From: 3107 sp001483205
Lineage (GTDB): Bacteria > Pseudomonadota > Alphaproteobacteria > Rhodobacterales > Rhodobacteraceae
Direction of reading: 5' to 3'
Assembly (NCBI GenBank): GCA_964291375.2
Contig: OZ219809.1
Coordinates: forward strand, 682,001-746,000
DNA: 64,000 nucleotides
Position numbers and translations under genes: made by a program
Notes under the pieces: model-generated
The model's database searches: none
What the model was told of the DNA's origin: nothing
Seen by the model: only the letters and a program-made list of their open reading frames with translations
Shown here: in pieces, positions 42,269 through 51,565 of the stretch
How the letters are laid out: each line of letters starts with the position of its first letter
Position numbering within the stretch: position 1 is the first letter of the stretch

Positions 42269-44125
42269 TCAGCCGGGCGCGGGGCGTGTATCCTCATAGC
42301 CGCTGTCGGTGGTCAGGATGTAATGCCCCGGCCCGACCTCGGCATATTCCGACGGCGCAGGCGCATACCCCACATCATGGATCGGCGACGGAATCGGCTT
42401 AAAGCGCGGCTCCTCCTCAGCCCCCCGCCTGCGCGGATCAGCCACCGGCACCGCAGACATCAGCGCCCGCGTATAGGGATGGTGCGGGTTTTCAAACACG
42501 CCCGCGCGCGGGCCGATCTCGACAATCCGGCCCAGATACATCACCCCCACATGGTGGCTGACCCGCTCCACCACCGCCATATCGTGCGAGATAAACAGAA
42601 AGCTCAGCCCGAGGGTCGCCTGCAATTCCATCATCAGGTTCAGCACCTGCGCCTGCACCGACACATCGAGCGCCGAGACCGCTTCATCCGCGACAATCAG
42701 CCTGGGGTTCAGGGCCAGCGCACGGGCGATGGCAACCCTCTGGCGCTGTCCGCCCGACAATTCATGCGGATAGCGGCGCATGAAACCGCGCGGCAATTCC
42801 ACCCGGTCGAACAGATGCGCCACCCGGTCCGTCAGCCCGGAACCGGACTCCGTGCCGTAATTCCGCATCGGCTCGGCAACCTGATCCTCCAGCTTCATCT
42901 TCGGGTTCAGCGAGGCGAACGGATCCTGAAAGATCATCTGCATGTCCTGGCGCGCCCGGCGCAGGCCGCCCCGGTCCAGCCCCATAATGTCAACGCCATC
43001 AAGGTTGATCTCGCCCGCCATCGGCTCCACCAGCCGCAGGATCGACCGTCCGGCAGAGGACTTGCCGCACCCCGATTCGCCAACCAGCGAAAGCGTCTGC
43101 CCCTTGTTGAGGGTAAAGGACACATCCTCAACCGCGTGGACATTGGCGATCGTGCGGCGCAGGAAACCGCCCCTGACCGGAAAGCGCGTGGTCAGGCCCG
43201 TCACCCGCAACAGCGGTTGATCGGTGCCGGGAATGGGGGCGGTTTTTTGGTTCCCCGCCGTCAGCAGGCGCATCGGCTCCGGGGCCGGTTTGCCGCGCAT
43301 CTCTCCCAGTTTCGGCACCGCCGCCAACAGCGCGCGGGTGTAGTCATGGCGCGGGGCCTCGAAAATATCCGTAACCGGGCCTTCCTCGACCTTTCTGCCC
43401 CGGAACATGACCACCACCCGGTCGGCCATCTGCGCCACCACCGCCATGTCATGGGTAATAAAGATCACCGCCGTGCCGGTTTCCCGCTTCAGCCGGTCCA
43501 TCAGCGCCAAAATCTCGGCCTGAATGGTCACGTCAAGCGCCGTTGTCGGCTCATCCGCGATCAGCAGGCGTGGTTCGCAGGCCATGGCCATGGCGATCAC
43601 CACCCGCTGGCGCATCCCGCCCGACAATTCATGCGGATACTGTTTCATCCGCCGTTCGGGTTCGGGGATACGCACCTGCCGCAACAGGTCTATGGCACGG
43701 GCACCGGCGGCAGATTTGGACAGGCCCTTGTGAACGCGCAGCCCCTCGGCCAACTGACGGCCAACGGTAAACACCGGGTTCAGCGCCGTCATCGGCTCCT
43801 GAAAGATCATCCCGATCTCATTGCCGCGAATGCGCTTCATCTGGTCCTGACCGGCCTGCGCCAGGTCCGTCTCTCCCCCGTCACGGCGGTCAAACAGCAA
43901 TTCACCGCCCGCGATCTCGCCGCCGCCAAACTCGATCAACCGCATCAGCGACAGCGAAGAGACGGACTTGCCGGACCCCGATTCGCCGACAATGCACACG
44001 GTTTCGCCGGGGCTGATTGCGAACGAGACATCCTCGACGCCAACCACCGCCCCCTCTCTGGTCTGAAACGTGACCCGTAGTTTCCTGACCCGCGCGATAG
44101 GCTGATCCGGCTCGATTGCCCCCAT
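42269..44125 (-). CDS. Peptide ABC transporter, fused DppD-DppF ATP-binding protein
   Basis: 618 residues with two ABC ATPase domains in one chain. First domain: Walker A CIVGESGSGKS, signature ELSGGMRQRVVIAMAMACEP, Walker B LLIADEPTTALD. Second: LVGESGCGKSSAGRSILRLV, ELSGGQRQRVAIARALALNP, LIVADEAVSALD. Each ends with the oligopeptide-family C-terminal zone (HDYTRALLAAVPK; HPYTRALMSAVPVADPRRRG). Divergent from the matching binding protein and permeases, forming one transporter. Confidence 0.94.
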   Translation of the reverse strand: MGAIEPDQPIARVRKLRVTFQTREGAVVGVEDVSFAISPGETVCIVGESGSGKSVSSLSLMRLIEFGGGEIAGGELLFDRRDGGETDLAQAGQDQMKRIRGNEIGMIFQEPMTALNPVFTVGRQLAEGLRVHKGLSKSAAGARAIDLLRQVRIPEPERRMKQYPHELSGGMRQRVVIAMAMACEPRLLIADEPTTALDVTIQAEILALMDRLKRETGTAVIFITHDMAVVAQMADRVVVMFRGRKVEEGPVTDIFEAPRHDYTRALLAAVPKLGEMRGKPAPEPMRLLTAGNQKTAPIPGTDQPLLRVTGLTTRFPVRGGFLRRTIANVHAVEDVSFTLNKGQTLSLVGESGCGKSSAGRSILRLVEPMAGEINLDGVDIMGLDRGGLRRARQDMQMIFQDPFASLNPKMKLEDQVAEPMRNYGTESGSGLTDRVAHLFDRVELPRGFMRRYPHELSGGQRQRVAIARALALNPRLIVADEAVSALDVSVQAQVLNLMMELQATLGLSFLFISHDMAVVERVSHHVGVMYLGRIVEIGPRAGVFENPHHPYTRALMSAVPVADPRRRGAEEEPRFKPIPSPIHDVGYAPAPSEYAEVGPGHYILTTDSGYEDTRPAPG

Positions 44126-44370
44126 GGTTCCTCTGGCTGTCCTGTCGGTTGTGCCCCTGACGCTAAGGCCATGGCGCGGGGTCTGTCAAACCGATTGCGG
44201 CTTTTGCCCGCCACAACGCTTGCAATTTTTCAAAACTCTGTTTCGATAGGAAGGCGTATGAAACCGGGGGCGGCAAATGATTCATCCTGCTATTCGCGTT
44301 TGCGGCGCGGGCGAAGCGGTGCTTTCCCGGCGGATGCAAACGGGTGCAAATTTTCAGCATGGAGTGTGAA
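44126..44370. promoter_or_regulatory. Divergent control region of the peptide ABC transporter
   Basis: 245 bases between the ATPase gene and the binding-protein gene. It is more AT-rich in the middle (GCTTGCAATTTTTCAAAACT at 44218-44237). It must hold promoters for both arms. I see no convincing -35/-10 pair or operator palindrome. The binding-protein start has GGAGTGTGAA directly before it. Confidence 0.5.
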
Positions 44371-46074
44371 ATGAAACTCAGAACCTTACTCGCAGGCGCG
44401 GTCGCAAGTGCGGCCCTGACCCCTGCGGCCTTTGCCGAGCGCGGCGCGGACGGCCATGTCAACATCATCTACTGGCAGGCACCGTCAATCGTCAGTGCGT
44501 ATCTGTCGGGCGGGACCAAGGACATCGAGGCGGCCTCTCTGGTGGTTGAGCCGCTGGCCCGCTTTGACCAGAACGGTGTTCTTGTGCCTTATCTGGCCGC
44601 TGAAATCCCCACCGTGGAGAACGGCGGTGTCAGCGAAGACCTGACCTCGATCACCTGGAAAATCGCGCCGGGGATTGTCTGGTCGGACGGCACACCGTTC
44701 ACCGCCCATGATGTGAAATTCACTGCCGACTACTGTATGCACCCCGAAGGCGGGTGCGCGCAGGTCACCAAATTCGAGGGCGTGACCAGTGTCGAAGCGG
44801 TGGACGACATGACCGTCACGGTGACATTCGACAAGCCGACACCGTTCCCCTATGGCCCGTTTGTCGGCGGCGAAAGCCCGATCATCCAGAAAGCCCAGTT
44901 TGCGGATTGTCTGGGACCGAAAGCCCCCGAATGCACCGAACAGAATTTTGGCCCCATCGGGACCGGCCCGTTCGTGGTTGATGAGTTCAAGCCGAATGAT
45001 GTGATCAGCATGTCGGCCAACCCGAATTATCGCGACCCGGCCAAACCCGCCTTTGCCACCCTGACCCTCAAGGGCGGCGGTGATGCGACGGCTGCCGGGC
45101 GCGCGGTGCTGGAAACCGGCGAGTTCGATTATGCCTGGAACCTGCAACTTGCGCCGGATGTGATTGCGCAAATGGAAGAGGGCGGCAAAGGCGTCCCGGT
45201 CGCCGGTTTCGGCCCGCTGGTCGAGCGCCTCATGCTCAACCAGACCAACCCTTCGTCTGATCTGGCAGAGGGCGAGCGTTCTACCGCTGCCCATCCGCAC
45301 CCGTTTCTGACCGACCCTGCGGTCTATCAGGCGATGTCGCTGGCCATCGACCGTCCGCTGCTGGTGGAAATCGGCTATGGTCAGGCCGGGCGGGTGACCT
45401 GCAACTGGGTTCCGGCCCCGGCTGCGTTCAATTCGGACACCCTCACCTGTGATAAGCAGGACATTGATGCGGCGAACAAGCTGCTGGATGATGCAGGCTA
45501 TGCCGATACCGACGGTGATGGTGTGCGCGAAACCCCGGCGGGTGTGCCGATGAGCATCACTTATCAGACCTCGACCAATGCCGTGCGTCAGGACTTTCAG
45601 GCACTGATCAAGGAATGGTGGAGCCAGATCGGTATCGAAACCGAGTTGCGCAATATCAATGCCTCGGTCTTTTTCGGCAGCGATCCGGGGTCGCCGGACA
45701 CTATTCAGAAGTTCTATGCCGATGTTCAGATGTATGCCAACACCTTCAACGGCACTGATCCGCAATCATACCTGGGCAACCTGTTGTGCGATAAGGCTCC
45801 GCGCCCGGATACCCAGTGGCAGGGCGAGAATATGTCCCGCTGGTGCCGCGAGGAGTATGACGCGCTTCATGCCGAGCTTGCCACCACCGCCGACATCAAT
45901 GCGCGGGCAGAGATCGGCAGGCGACTGAACGACATGGGCGTTGAGGGCGGCGCGATGATCCCGCTGGTCCATCGCGGGCGTCTGTCGGCCCATTCTAACA
46001 CATTGGGCGGCGTGATCCTCAATGTGTGGGACAGCGAGCTGTGGAACGCGGCTGACTGGTATCGCGTGAAGTAA
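44371..46074 (+). CDS. Peptide ABC transporter substrate-binding protein (DppA/OppA family)
   Basis: 567 residues. Signal peptide MKLRTLLAGAVASAALTPAA, cleaved near FAE. Family 5 binding protein: WKIAPGIVWSDGTPFTAHDV, the region GTGPFVVDEFKPNDVISMSA, and NPNYRDPAKPAFATLTLKG. The ligand is probably a peptide or similar solute; it cannot be narrowed from sequence. Followed by a hairpin before the permease gene. Confidence 0.93.
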   Translation: MKLRTLLAGAVASAALTPAAFAERGADGHVNIIYWQAPSIVSAYLSGGTKDIEAASLVVEPLARFDQNGVLVPYLAAEIPTVENGGVSEDLTSITWKIAPGIVWSDGTPFTAHDVKFTADYCMHPEGGCAQVTKFEGVTSVEAVDDMTVTVTFDKPTPFPYGPFVGGESPIIQKAQFADCLGPKAPECTEQNFGPIGTGPFVVDEFKPNDVISMSANPNYRDPAKPAFATLTLKGGGDATAAGRAVLETGEFDYAWNLQLAPDVIAQMEEGGKGVPVAGFGPLVERLMLNQTNPSSDLAEGERSTAAHPHPFLTDPAVYQAMSLAIDRPLLVEIGYGQAGRVTCNWVPAPAAFNSDTLTCDKQDIDAANKLLDDAGYADTDGDGVRETPAGVPMSITYQTSTNAVRQDFQALIKEWWSQIGIETELRNINASVFFGSDPGSPDTIQKFYADVQMYANTFNGTDPQSYLGNLLCDKAPRPDTQWQGENMSRWCREEYDALHAELATTADINARAEIGRRLNDMGVEGGAMIPLVHRGRLSAHSNTLGGVILNVWDSELWNAADWYRVK

Positions 46075-46110
46075 GAGCCGCAGGTGGCCTTGTGCTTCCG
46101 CTTGCAAAAA

Positions 46111-46142
46111 GACCGCGCCCTGATCCGTTTCGGGGCGCGGTC
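46111..46142 (+). terminator. Hairpin between binding-protein and permease genes
   Basis: Perfect 10-bp stem GACCGCGCCC / GGGCGCGGTC with a 12-base loop, 36 bases past the binding-protein stop. No T run follows, so it is probably an mRNA-stabilising or partial-termination hairpin, as is common after binding-protein genes. Confidence 0.65.
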
Positions 46143-46197
46143 CCGGCGTGTCGCCTTATGCCGCGCCGAAAGCCTCTCTGAACAAGGGCGCGTCTGA

Positions 46198-47205
46198 ATG
46201 CTGACCTTCACCATCCGCCGCCTGACGCTTGCCGTTCCGACGCTGCTGTTCATCTCTCTGGTGATCTTTCTGCTGCTTGAGTTCGCCCCCGGCGACCCGA
46301 TGGCGCAGGTGCCGCTGACCGTCCCGCCGGATGTGAAGGAAAAGATGCGCGAGGCTCTGGGGTTGGGCCAGCCCGCGCCGGTTCGGTTCTGGAAATGGCT
46401 GGTGCAGTTCTTTTGGATCGAGCCGCAGGTGCTGATCGACAATCTGCTGGGCACGTCCCTGTCTGCGGGCGATTTGCGGGTGATCTCGTGGCAGACCCGT
46501 TCGCCGGTGATGGACATCGTGGTCCAGCGCCTGCCGCAAACGCTGTGGGTTGTCGGCACCGCCTATCTGGTCGCCATCGTTATCGCGCTGCCCATCGGCA
46601 TCTATTCGGCCTATCGGCAATATTCATGGTTTGATCAGGCGGGCACTTTTGTGTCGATGGTCGGGTTCTCGGTGCCGCCGTTCTTTTCCGGTGTGCTGGT
46701 GATTGTCATCTTCTCGGTCAATCTGGGCTGGTTCCCGTCGATCTATGACACCACCCACAAGGTGACCGACTGGGACAGCTTTGTCATCCAGCTCAGGCAG
46801 ATGATCATGCCGGTGATGGTGCTGGCCTTGCAGATCACCGCGCAGCTCAGCCGGTTCATGCGCGCCTCGATGCTTGACAACCTCAATCAGGATTATGTCC
46901 GCACCGCCCGCGCCAAGGGTCTGGGCGAATATACCGTCGTGATGGCCCATGTGCTGCGCAACTCGATGATCCCCGTGGTCACCGTGATTGCACTGGGCAT
47001 CCCGGCGATTTTCGGTGGCGCGATCATCACCGAACAGGTGTTTAAGGTCAACGGCATCGGCCAGTTGCTGATTGGCGCGATTCAGGCCAATGACCTGCCG
47101 ATGGTGCAGACCCTGACCTTCATTTTTGCCGTGCTGATCGTGCTGTTCAACCTGATTGCGGACGTTCTCTACGGCATTCTCGACCCCCGGATCCGCTATG
47201 ACTGA
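46198..47205 (+). CDS. Peptide ABC transporter permease (DppB/OppB family)
   Basis: 335 residues, about six membrane helices: LTLAVPTLLFISLVIFLLLE at the N-terminus, LPQTLWVVGTAYLVAIVIAL, and the permease EAA loop SMLDNLNQDYVRTARAKGLG. GDPMAQVPLTVPPDVKEKMR is the periplasmic loop typical of OppB. Overlaps the next permease by eight bases. Confidence 0.94.
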   Translation: MLTFTIRRLTLAVPTLLFISLVIFLLLEFAPGDPMAQVPLTVPPDVKEKMREALGLGQPAPVRFWKWLVQFFWIEPQVLIDNLLGTSLSAGDLRVISWQTRSPVMDIVVQRLPQTLWVVGTAYLVAIVIALPIGIYSAYRQYSWFDQAGTFVSMVGFSVPPFFSGVLVIVIFSVNLGWFPSIYDTTHKVTDWDSFVIQLRQMIMPVMVLALQITAQLSRFMRASMLDNLNQDYVRTARAKGLGEYTVVMAHVLRNSMIPVVTVIALGIPAIFGGAIITEQVFKVNGIGQLLIGAIQANDLPMVQTLTFIFAVLIVLFNLIADVLYGILDPRIRYD

Positions 47206-48112
47206 GATCACTGCCCCACCGCAACCGGCCAGACCGCCCCGCAGCCAATGGCTGGATGTCTGGGATCAGTTCAAAACCCACAGGGGCGCGCTGATCGGCG
47301 GGATTCTGTTTATCCTGATTGTTGTTGCGGTCTATCTGGGGCCGTATCTGTGGGGGATTGACCCCACCGGCATTGACATCCGCGCCCGCAATCAGGGGCC
47401 AAGCTGGGCGCATCCGTTCGGCACCGATCAGTTGGGCCGCGACATGCTGGCCCGGATGATGGCCGGTGGTGCGACATCGGTTTCGGTCGGCATTACCGCG
47501 ATGCTGCTGGCGCTGTTTCTGGGGTCGTTCGTGGGCATTCTGGCCGGGTATTTCAGGCGGCTCGACGGGCCGCTGATGCGCCTGACCGATCTGTTCCTGG
47601 CCTTGCCCCTGCTGCCGCTTTTGCTGGTGATGATGCTGCTGTTCCGGGAGCCGCTGAGTTCCGCCTTCGGGCTTGAGCGGGGGATTTTCATCCTGATCGT
47701 GGTGTCGATCGGGATTACCTCGTGGATGCCCACTGCGCGCATTGTGCGCGGCGATGTGCTGGCGATCAAAGAGCGCGAGTTTGTGCTGGCCGCCCGGTCT
47801 ATCGGCGCGACCGACACCCGGATCATCACCCGGCACATCCTGCCCAATGTGCTGAGCCCGGTGATGGTTTCGGCCACGCTGGGGATTGCCTCGGCGATCA
47901 TCACCGAATCGGCGCTGTCGTTTCTGGGTCTGGGCTTTCCGCCGGATTTCCCGACCTGGGGGCGGCTGTTGTTTGATGCGACGGATTATCTTCAGCAATA
48001 TCCAGAGCGGGTGTTCTGGCCCGGTCTGGCGATTTCGCTGACGGTGCTGAGCGTGAACTATCTGGGCGATGGTCTGCGCGACGCGCTTGACCCGCGCATC
48101 CGCAAGCGTTAA
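47198..48112 (+). CDS. Peptide ABC transporter permease (DppC/OppC family)
   Basis: 304 residues. N-terminal OppC-type helix (GALIGGILFILIVVAVYLGP), HPFGTDQLGRDMLARMMAGG, and the EAA loop ALAAR-type 'EREFVLAARSIGATDTRIIT' followed by RHILPNVLSPV. Closes the A-B-C arm. Start at 47198 (MTEITAPPQPARPP); the longer frame overlaps oppB. Confidence 0.94.
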   Translation: MTEITAPPQPARPPRSQWLDVWDQFKTHRGALIGGILFILIVVAVYLGPYLWGIDPTGIDIRARNQGPSWAHPFGTDQLGRDMLARMMAGGATSVSVGITAMLLALFLGSFVGILAGYFRRLDGPLMRLTDLFLALPLLPLLLVMMLLFREPLSSAFGLERGIFILIVVSIGITSWMPTARIVRGDVLAIKEREFVLAARSIGATDTRIITRHILPNVLSPVMVSATLGIASAIITESALSFLGLGFPPDFPTWGRLLFDATDYLQQYPERVFWPGLAISLTVLSVNYLGDGLRDALDPRIRKR

Positions 48113-48117
48113 CGGGG

Positions 48118-48134
48118 GGTATACAGAGGTCTCA
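48118..48134 (+). repeat. Degenerate mosaic-repeat end
   Basis: GGTATACAGAGGTCTCA resembles the right end TATGCAGAGGTCTT. It sits directly between the permease gene and the ribosome site of the next gene. Confidence 0.45.
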
Positions 48135-48148
48135 GGGGGGGATTGCAG

Positions 48149-48895
48149 ATGAGCGAAATATGCCCGGACACTAACCCGGTTAAGCGCCTTGCCGATTACA
48201 TTGAGCGTGTCAAGCTGACCAAAGTTGAGCTTGGCGACGAATTTCACTATGCTTCCCTGCCGCTATGCGTCATTGGTGCGGTCTTCTCGATTGGCGTCAC
48301 AGCCAAGTCGGCCGACAATGCCGTGGAGCGGTTTTGTGAGCGCAATGGCTGGCCCCAAAACTGGCGCCGATTGGTTCTCTCCCGCGCAGAGCTCGGAGCG
48401 GGGTCGCATCCCATTTCCGAACTGCTTGCACTCTATGATGGCCTGACGCCGGAAGATGCCGCTGATAAGCTCTACAGCAATCGGCAACGCACCTCGCCAC
48501 GCTCCGGCATCCTGAAGGCTGAGGCTGTGCGCCGCTTCGCCGAAGCGTTGCGTCAGGCCGGGATTGAGACCTTTGAGGACATGACGCCGGACAAGCTCGA
48601 ACAGGCAGAGGCGATCATTCTCGGCATACCCGGCCAGAGCAGCGGAATTTCATTTGACTATTTTCAGATGCTTGCGGGCAATGATGATCTTGTCAAACCT
48701 GACCGCATGGTTCAACGCTTTGTGGGTGAGGCACTCAAGACCAAAAGAGAACAGGAGCCGCGACAGGCCAGTCTGCTCGTGCAGCTGGCAGCGCGGGAAC
48801 TCAACAAGCGCCGGGGCGATGACTACTGGACCCCGCAGATGCTCGACAATGCCATCTGGCAGCGCGAGAGTGGCCGGGATGTTGAGGGGGCGTAA
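48149..48895 (+). CDS. Accessory protein of unknown function with helix-hairpin-helix-like segment
   Basis: 248 residues from the ATG at 48149 (GGGGGGAT upstream). N-terminal part HYASLPLCVIGAVFSIGVTA, middle helical charged region, then SGISFDYFQMLAGNDDLVKP leading to PDRMVQRFVGEAL. The last part recalls the 'vKPDRhi.RF' stretch of helix-hairpin-helix DNA-glycosylase-like proteins, but no catalytic motif can be confirmed. GC is lower than in the transporter genes before it, and a repeat end abuts its start, suggesting insertion. Confidence 0.7.
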   Translation: MSEICPDTNPVKRLADYIERVKLTKVELGDEFHYASLPLCVIGAVFSIGVTAKSADNAVERFCERNGWPQNWRRLVLSRAELGAGSHPISELLALYDGLTPEDAADKLYSNRQRTSPRSGILKAEAVRRFAEALRQAGIETFEDMTPDKLEQAEAIILGIPGQSSGISFDYFQMLAGNDDLVKPDRMVQRFVGEALKTKREQEPRQASLLVQLAARELNKRRGDDYWTPQMLDNAIWQRESGRDVEGA

Positions 48896-48918
48896 ATAAG
48901 CGCCCCCCCTGGCCCGGT

Positions 48919-49539
48919 TCATTCGCTCTCCGGCTCTTCGGGCTGTTCAGGCTTATAGGTCTCGAACAGCCGCCCCTGCGCGATGAAGAACACGAACACG
49001 GCGGCGGTCAGCCCAAAGGTCTTGAACGTCACCCAGGCCTCGGTGGACATCGTGCGCCACACCGCTTCGTTCAACGCCGCCAGCCCCAGAAACAAAACAC
49101 ACATGCGCCGGGTCAGGATCATCCAGCCCTCTCGCCTCAGCGGGATCGCCTCGGCCATCACAAGTTGCAGATAGCTCTGCCCGCGCAGCAACCCGGCCCC
49201 CAGCACCCCGCCGAACAGCAGATAGATGATCGTCGGTTTCATCTTAAAGAACCGCTCATCATTCAGCCACACGGTCAGCCCGCCGAACACCACCACCAGC
49301 ACCAGCGTCATCACCTGCATCGCCGACAATCGCCCGGTCAGACGCCACAGCAGCCACATCGAAAGCGCCAGCAACGGGATGAACCCTGCGGTGACGATGA
49401 CAAAGCCCGAATACTCCGCCCCGCCGATCTGTGCCGTCCGCTCTCCGAACAGGCTGTAGGCGACGAAAAAAGCGATCACCGGCCCGAGGTCCAGCCCCAG
49501 CCTGACAAGGGGATTGATCTTTTCGCCCGACATCCGCAC
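48919..49539 (-). CDS. yciB: Inner-membrane septation protein YciB/IspZ
   Basis: 206 residues, about five to six membrane helices. Family pattern: LGLDLGPVIAFFVAYSLFGE at the N-terminus, LTVWLNDERFFKMKPTIIYL (the hallmark 'F.K.KPTi.y.lf'), LNEAVWRTMSTEAWVTFKTF. Involved in cell-envelope integrity and septation. Downstream of ftsY and the DMT permease on the same strand, a common Rhodobacteraceae order. Alternative start at 49533. Confidence 0.93.
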   Translation of the reverse strand: MRMSGEKINPLVRLGLDLGPVIAFFVAYSLFGERTAQIGGAEYSGFVIVTAGFIPLLALSMWLLWRLTGRLSAMQVMTLVLVVVFGGLTVWLNDERFFKMKPTIIYLLFGGVLGAGLLRGQSYLQLVMAEAIPLRREGWMILTRRMCVLFLGLAALNEAVWRTMSTEAWVTFKTFGLTAAVFVFFIAQGRLFETYKPEQPEEPESE

Positions 49540-49542
49540 GCC

Positions 49543-50445
49543 CTATCTGCCCATCCCGATAATGACGGCACCCGCCGCAATCAGCGCCATCAGGGCCAGC
49601 CGACGCGGCCCGACCGTCTCTTTCAGCACCACCCAGCCGATCAGCGCCGCGAAAATGATCGACGTTTCGCGCAATACAGCAGCCTGACCCACCTTGTCCA
49701 GCCGGGTCGCAACCATGACCGAGCCAAAGCTGAGAAGCGCACTGACGCCGCCGAAAACGCCCTTCAGCATCAGAGGGCCCGCCGCCGGGCGAGCAGTCAT
49801 CCGCACCCAGCGCACCCCGGCGACCACCGGCATGAACATGCCATCGACCATGAAGAACCAGGCCAGAAAGGTGAAGGGATCGGCGGCCAGACGGATGCCA
49901 TAGGCGTCATAGGTCGTATAAAGCGCCACCGTCAGGCCGGTCAGCACCGCAAATATCAGCGCAACCGGCAGGGTCTCGCGCGCGGTTTCCAGAAAGATCA
50001 TGTTGTAGGCGGCAAGCCCGAAAATGCCTGTCAGCACCACGGCGACGCCCAGCCACTGAACCGGGGTGAAGGCCTCTGCAAACACCAGCCAGGCCCCGAT
50101 TACGGCAAACATCGGCCCGGTGCCGCGCACCACCGGATAAACCACCGTGTAGGCCCCCTTGCCATAGGCGAACGCCTGCAACAGCTTATAGGCCGAATGG
50201 ATGACAAAGGCCCCGGCAAGGACAGGCCACAAATGCGGCTCGGGCCAGGGCACGACGAACAGCGCGAACGGCGCAACAATCAGGCCATAGCTGATGTCAA
50301 TCGCGCCCCGGCTCAGCCACGGGTCATGCCTGCCTTTCTGCAACGCGCCGACAATCGCGTGCATGAAGGCGGCGAAAATCGCCAGCGCCAGTGCCAGCCG
50401 ATGCCCGGCCTCTGTGCCTTCCAGAGAAATCAGCCAGTCGCTCAA
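49543..50445 (-). CDS. DMT-superfamily permease (EamA domains)
   Basis: 300 residues with about ten hydrophobic helices in two EamA halves: LALALAIFAAFMHAIVGALQ, YTVVYPVVRGTGPMFAVIGA, LPVALIFAVLTGLTVALYTT and AAVLRETSIIFAALIGWVVL with KETVGPRR. Likely a metabolite exporter of unknown substrate. Its ATG overlaps the ftsY stop (ATGA). Confidence 0.9.
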   Translation of the reverse strand: MSDWLISLEGTEAGHRLALALAIFAAFMHAIVGALQKGRHDPWLSRGAIDISYGLIVAPFALFVVPWPEPHLWPVLAGAFVIHSAYKLLQAFAYGKGAYTVVYPVVRGTGPMFAVIGAWLVFAEAFTPVQWLGVAVVLTGIFGLAAYNMIFLETARETLPVALIFAVLTGLTVALYTTYDAYGIRLAADPFTFLAWFFMVDGMFMPVVAGVRWVRMTARPAAGPLMLKGVFGGVSALLSFGSVMVATRLDKVGQAAVLRETSIIFAALIGWVVLKETVGPRRLALMALIAAGAVIIGMGR

Positions 50446-51494
50446 CGCGCGCGCCCGGTCAGCGCGTCGGCAAATTCGCGCGGGTCGAACGGGGCGAGGT
50501 CGTCGATCTGCTCACCGACGCCGATGGCGTGGATCGGCAGGCCGAACCTGTCGGCCAGCGCCACCAGAACCCCACCCCGTGCGGTGCCGTCGAGCTTGGT
50601 CATCACCAGACCCGACACATCGGCCAGTTCGCGGAAGGTCTCGACCTGGCGCAGCGCGTTCTGTCCGGTGGTCGCATCCAGCACCAACAGCGTGTTGTGC
50701 GGCGCATCAGTGTCCTTGCGGCGAATCACCCGGACGATCTTGGTCAGTTCCGCCATCAGGTCGGCGCGGTTCTGCAACCGCCCGGCGGTGTCGATCAGCA
50801 ACAGGTCCGCCCCGTCGGCCTCGGCCCGGGTCATCGCGTCAAAGGCCAGCGACGCCGGGTCAGCCCCTTCCGGCGCGGTCAGCACCGGCGCGCCCGCCCG
50901 GTCCCCCCAGACCTGAAGCTGCTCGACCGCCGCCGCCCGAAAGGTATCGCCTGCCGCGATCACCACCGACTTGCCCGCCGCCCTGAACCGCGCGGCCAGC
51001 TTGCCGATGGTTGTCGTCTTGCCGGAGCCGTTGACGCCGACCACCAGCACCACCTGGGGCCGTCTGGGATAGAGCGGCATCGGGCGGGCGACCGGTTCCA
51101 TAATCCGGGTGATCTCGTCGGATAACAGCCGTTTGACATCGGCGGTGGACAGTTTTTTGCCGAAATGCGTATCGGCCAGGCGCGCGGTGACCCGCAGGGC
51201 GGTATCAACGCCCATGTCGGTGGCGATCAGAAGCTCTTCGAGGCTTTCGAGCATGTCGTCGTCAAGTGCGCGCCGGGGGGGGGCTTTGGGTTCGTCACTG
51301 CGCCCCAGAAGCCGCCCGATGACGCCGGGCGTCTGTGTCGGCGTCGGTGCGGGCGGGGCGGCATCGGCGGTGGTGCCGGGTGTCTTCGGAGCGTCCTCCG
51401 TCGCTTTCCCGTCATCGATAATCGCCTCCAGCCCCTGTTCCAGCCGGGAAGACGACCGGAGCAACCGGGTTTTGAGTTTGTCGAAGAAAGACAT
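50442..51494 (-). CDS. ftsY: Signal recognition particle receptor FtsY
   Basis: 350 residues. Short acidic/proline-rich A domain (PPAPTPTQTPGVIGRLLGR), then the NG GTPase: P-loop VVGVNGSGKTTTIGKLAARF, DTFRAAAVEQLQVW, DTAGRLQNRADLMAEL and TKLDGTARGGVLVALADRF. Docks ribosome-SRP at the membrane. Start at 51494 (MSFFDKLKTRLL); the open frame runs upstream into a mosaic repeat beginning MQKPF, not real. Confidence 0.96.
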   Translation of the reverse strand: MSFFDKLKTRLLRSSSRLEQGLEAIIDDGKATEDAPKTPGTTADAAPPAPTPTQTPGVIGRLLGRSDEPKAPPRRALDDDMLESLEELLIATDMGVDTALRVTARLADTHFGKKLSTADVKRLLSDEITRIMEPVARPMPLYPRRPQVVLVVGVNGSGKTTTIGKLAARFRAAGKSVVIAAGDTFRAAAVEQLQVWGDRAGAPVLTAPEGADPASLAFDAMTRAEADGADLLLIDTAGRLQNRADLMAELTKIVRVIRRKDTDAPHNTLLVLDATTGQNALRQVETFRELADVSGLVMTKLDGTARGGVLVALADRFGLPIHAIGVGEQIDDLAPFDPREFADALTGRAR

Positions 51495-51565
51495 TGGCGC
51501 GGCCCCTGAAAAGCTCTGTCCTTCCCCTAATCCACCGGCGGGCGGGATGGAAGGGCGCAGGCGTT

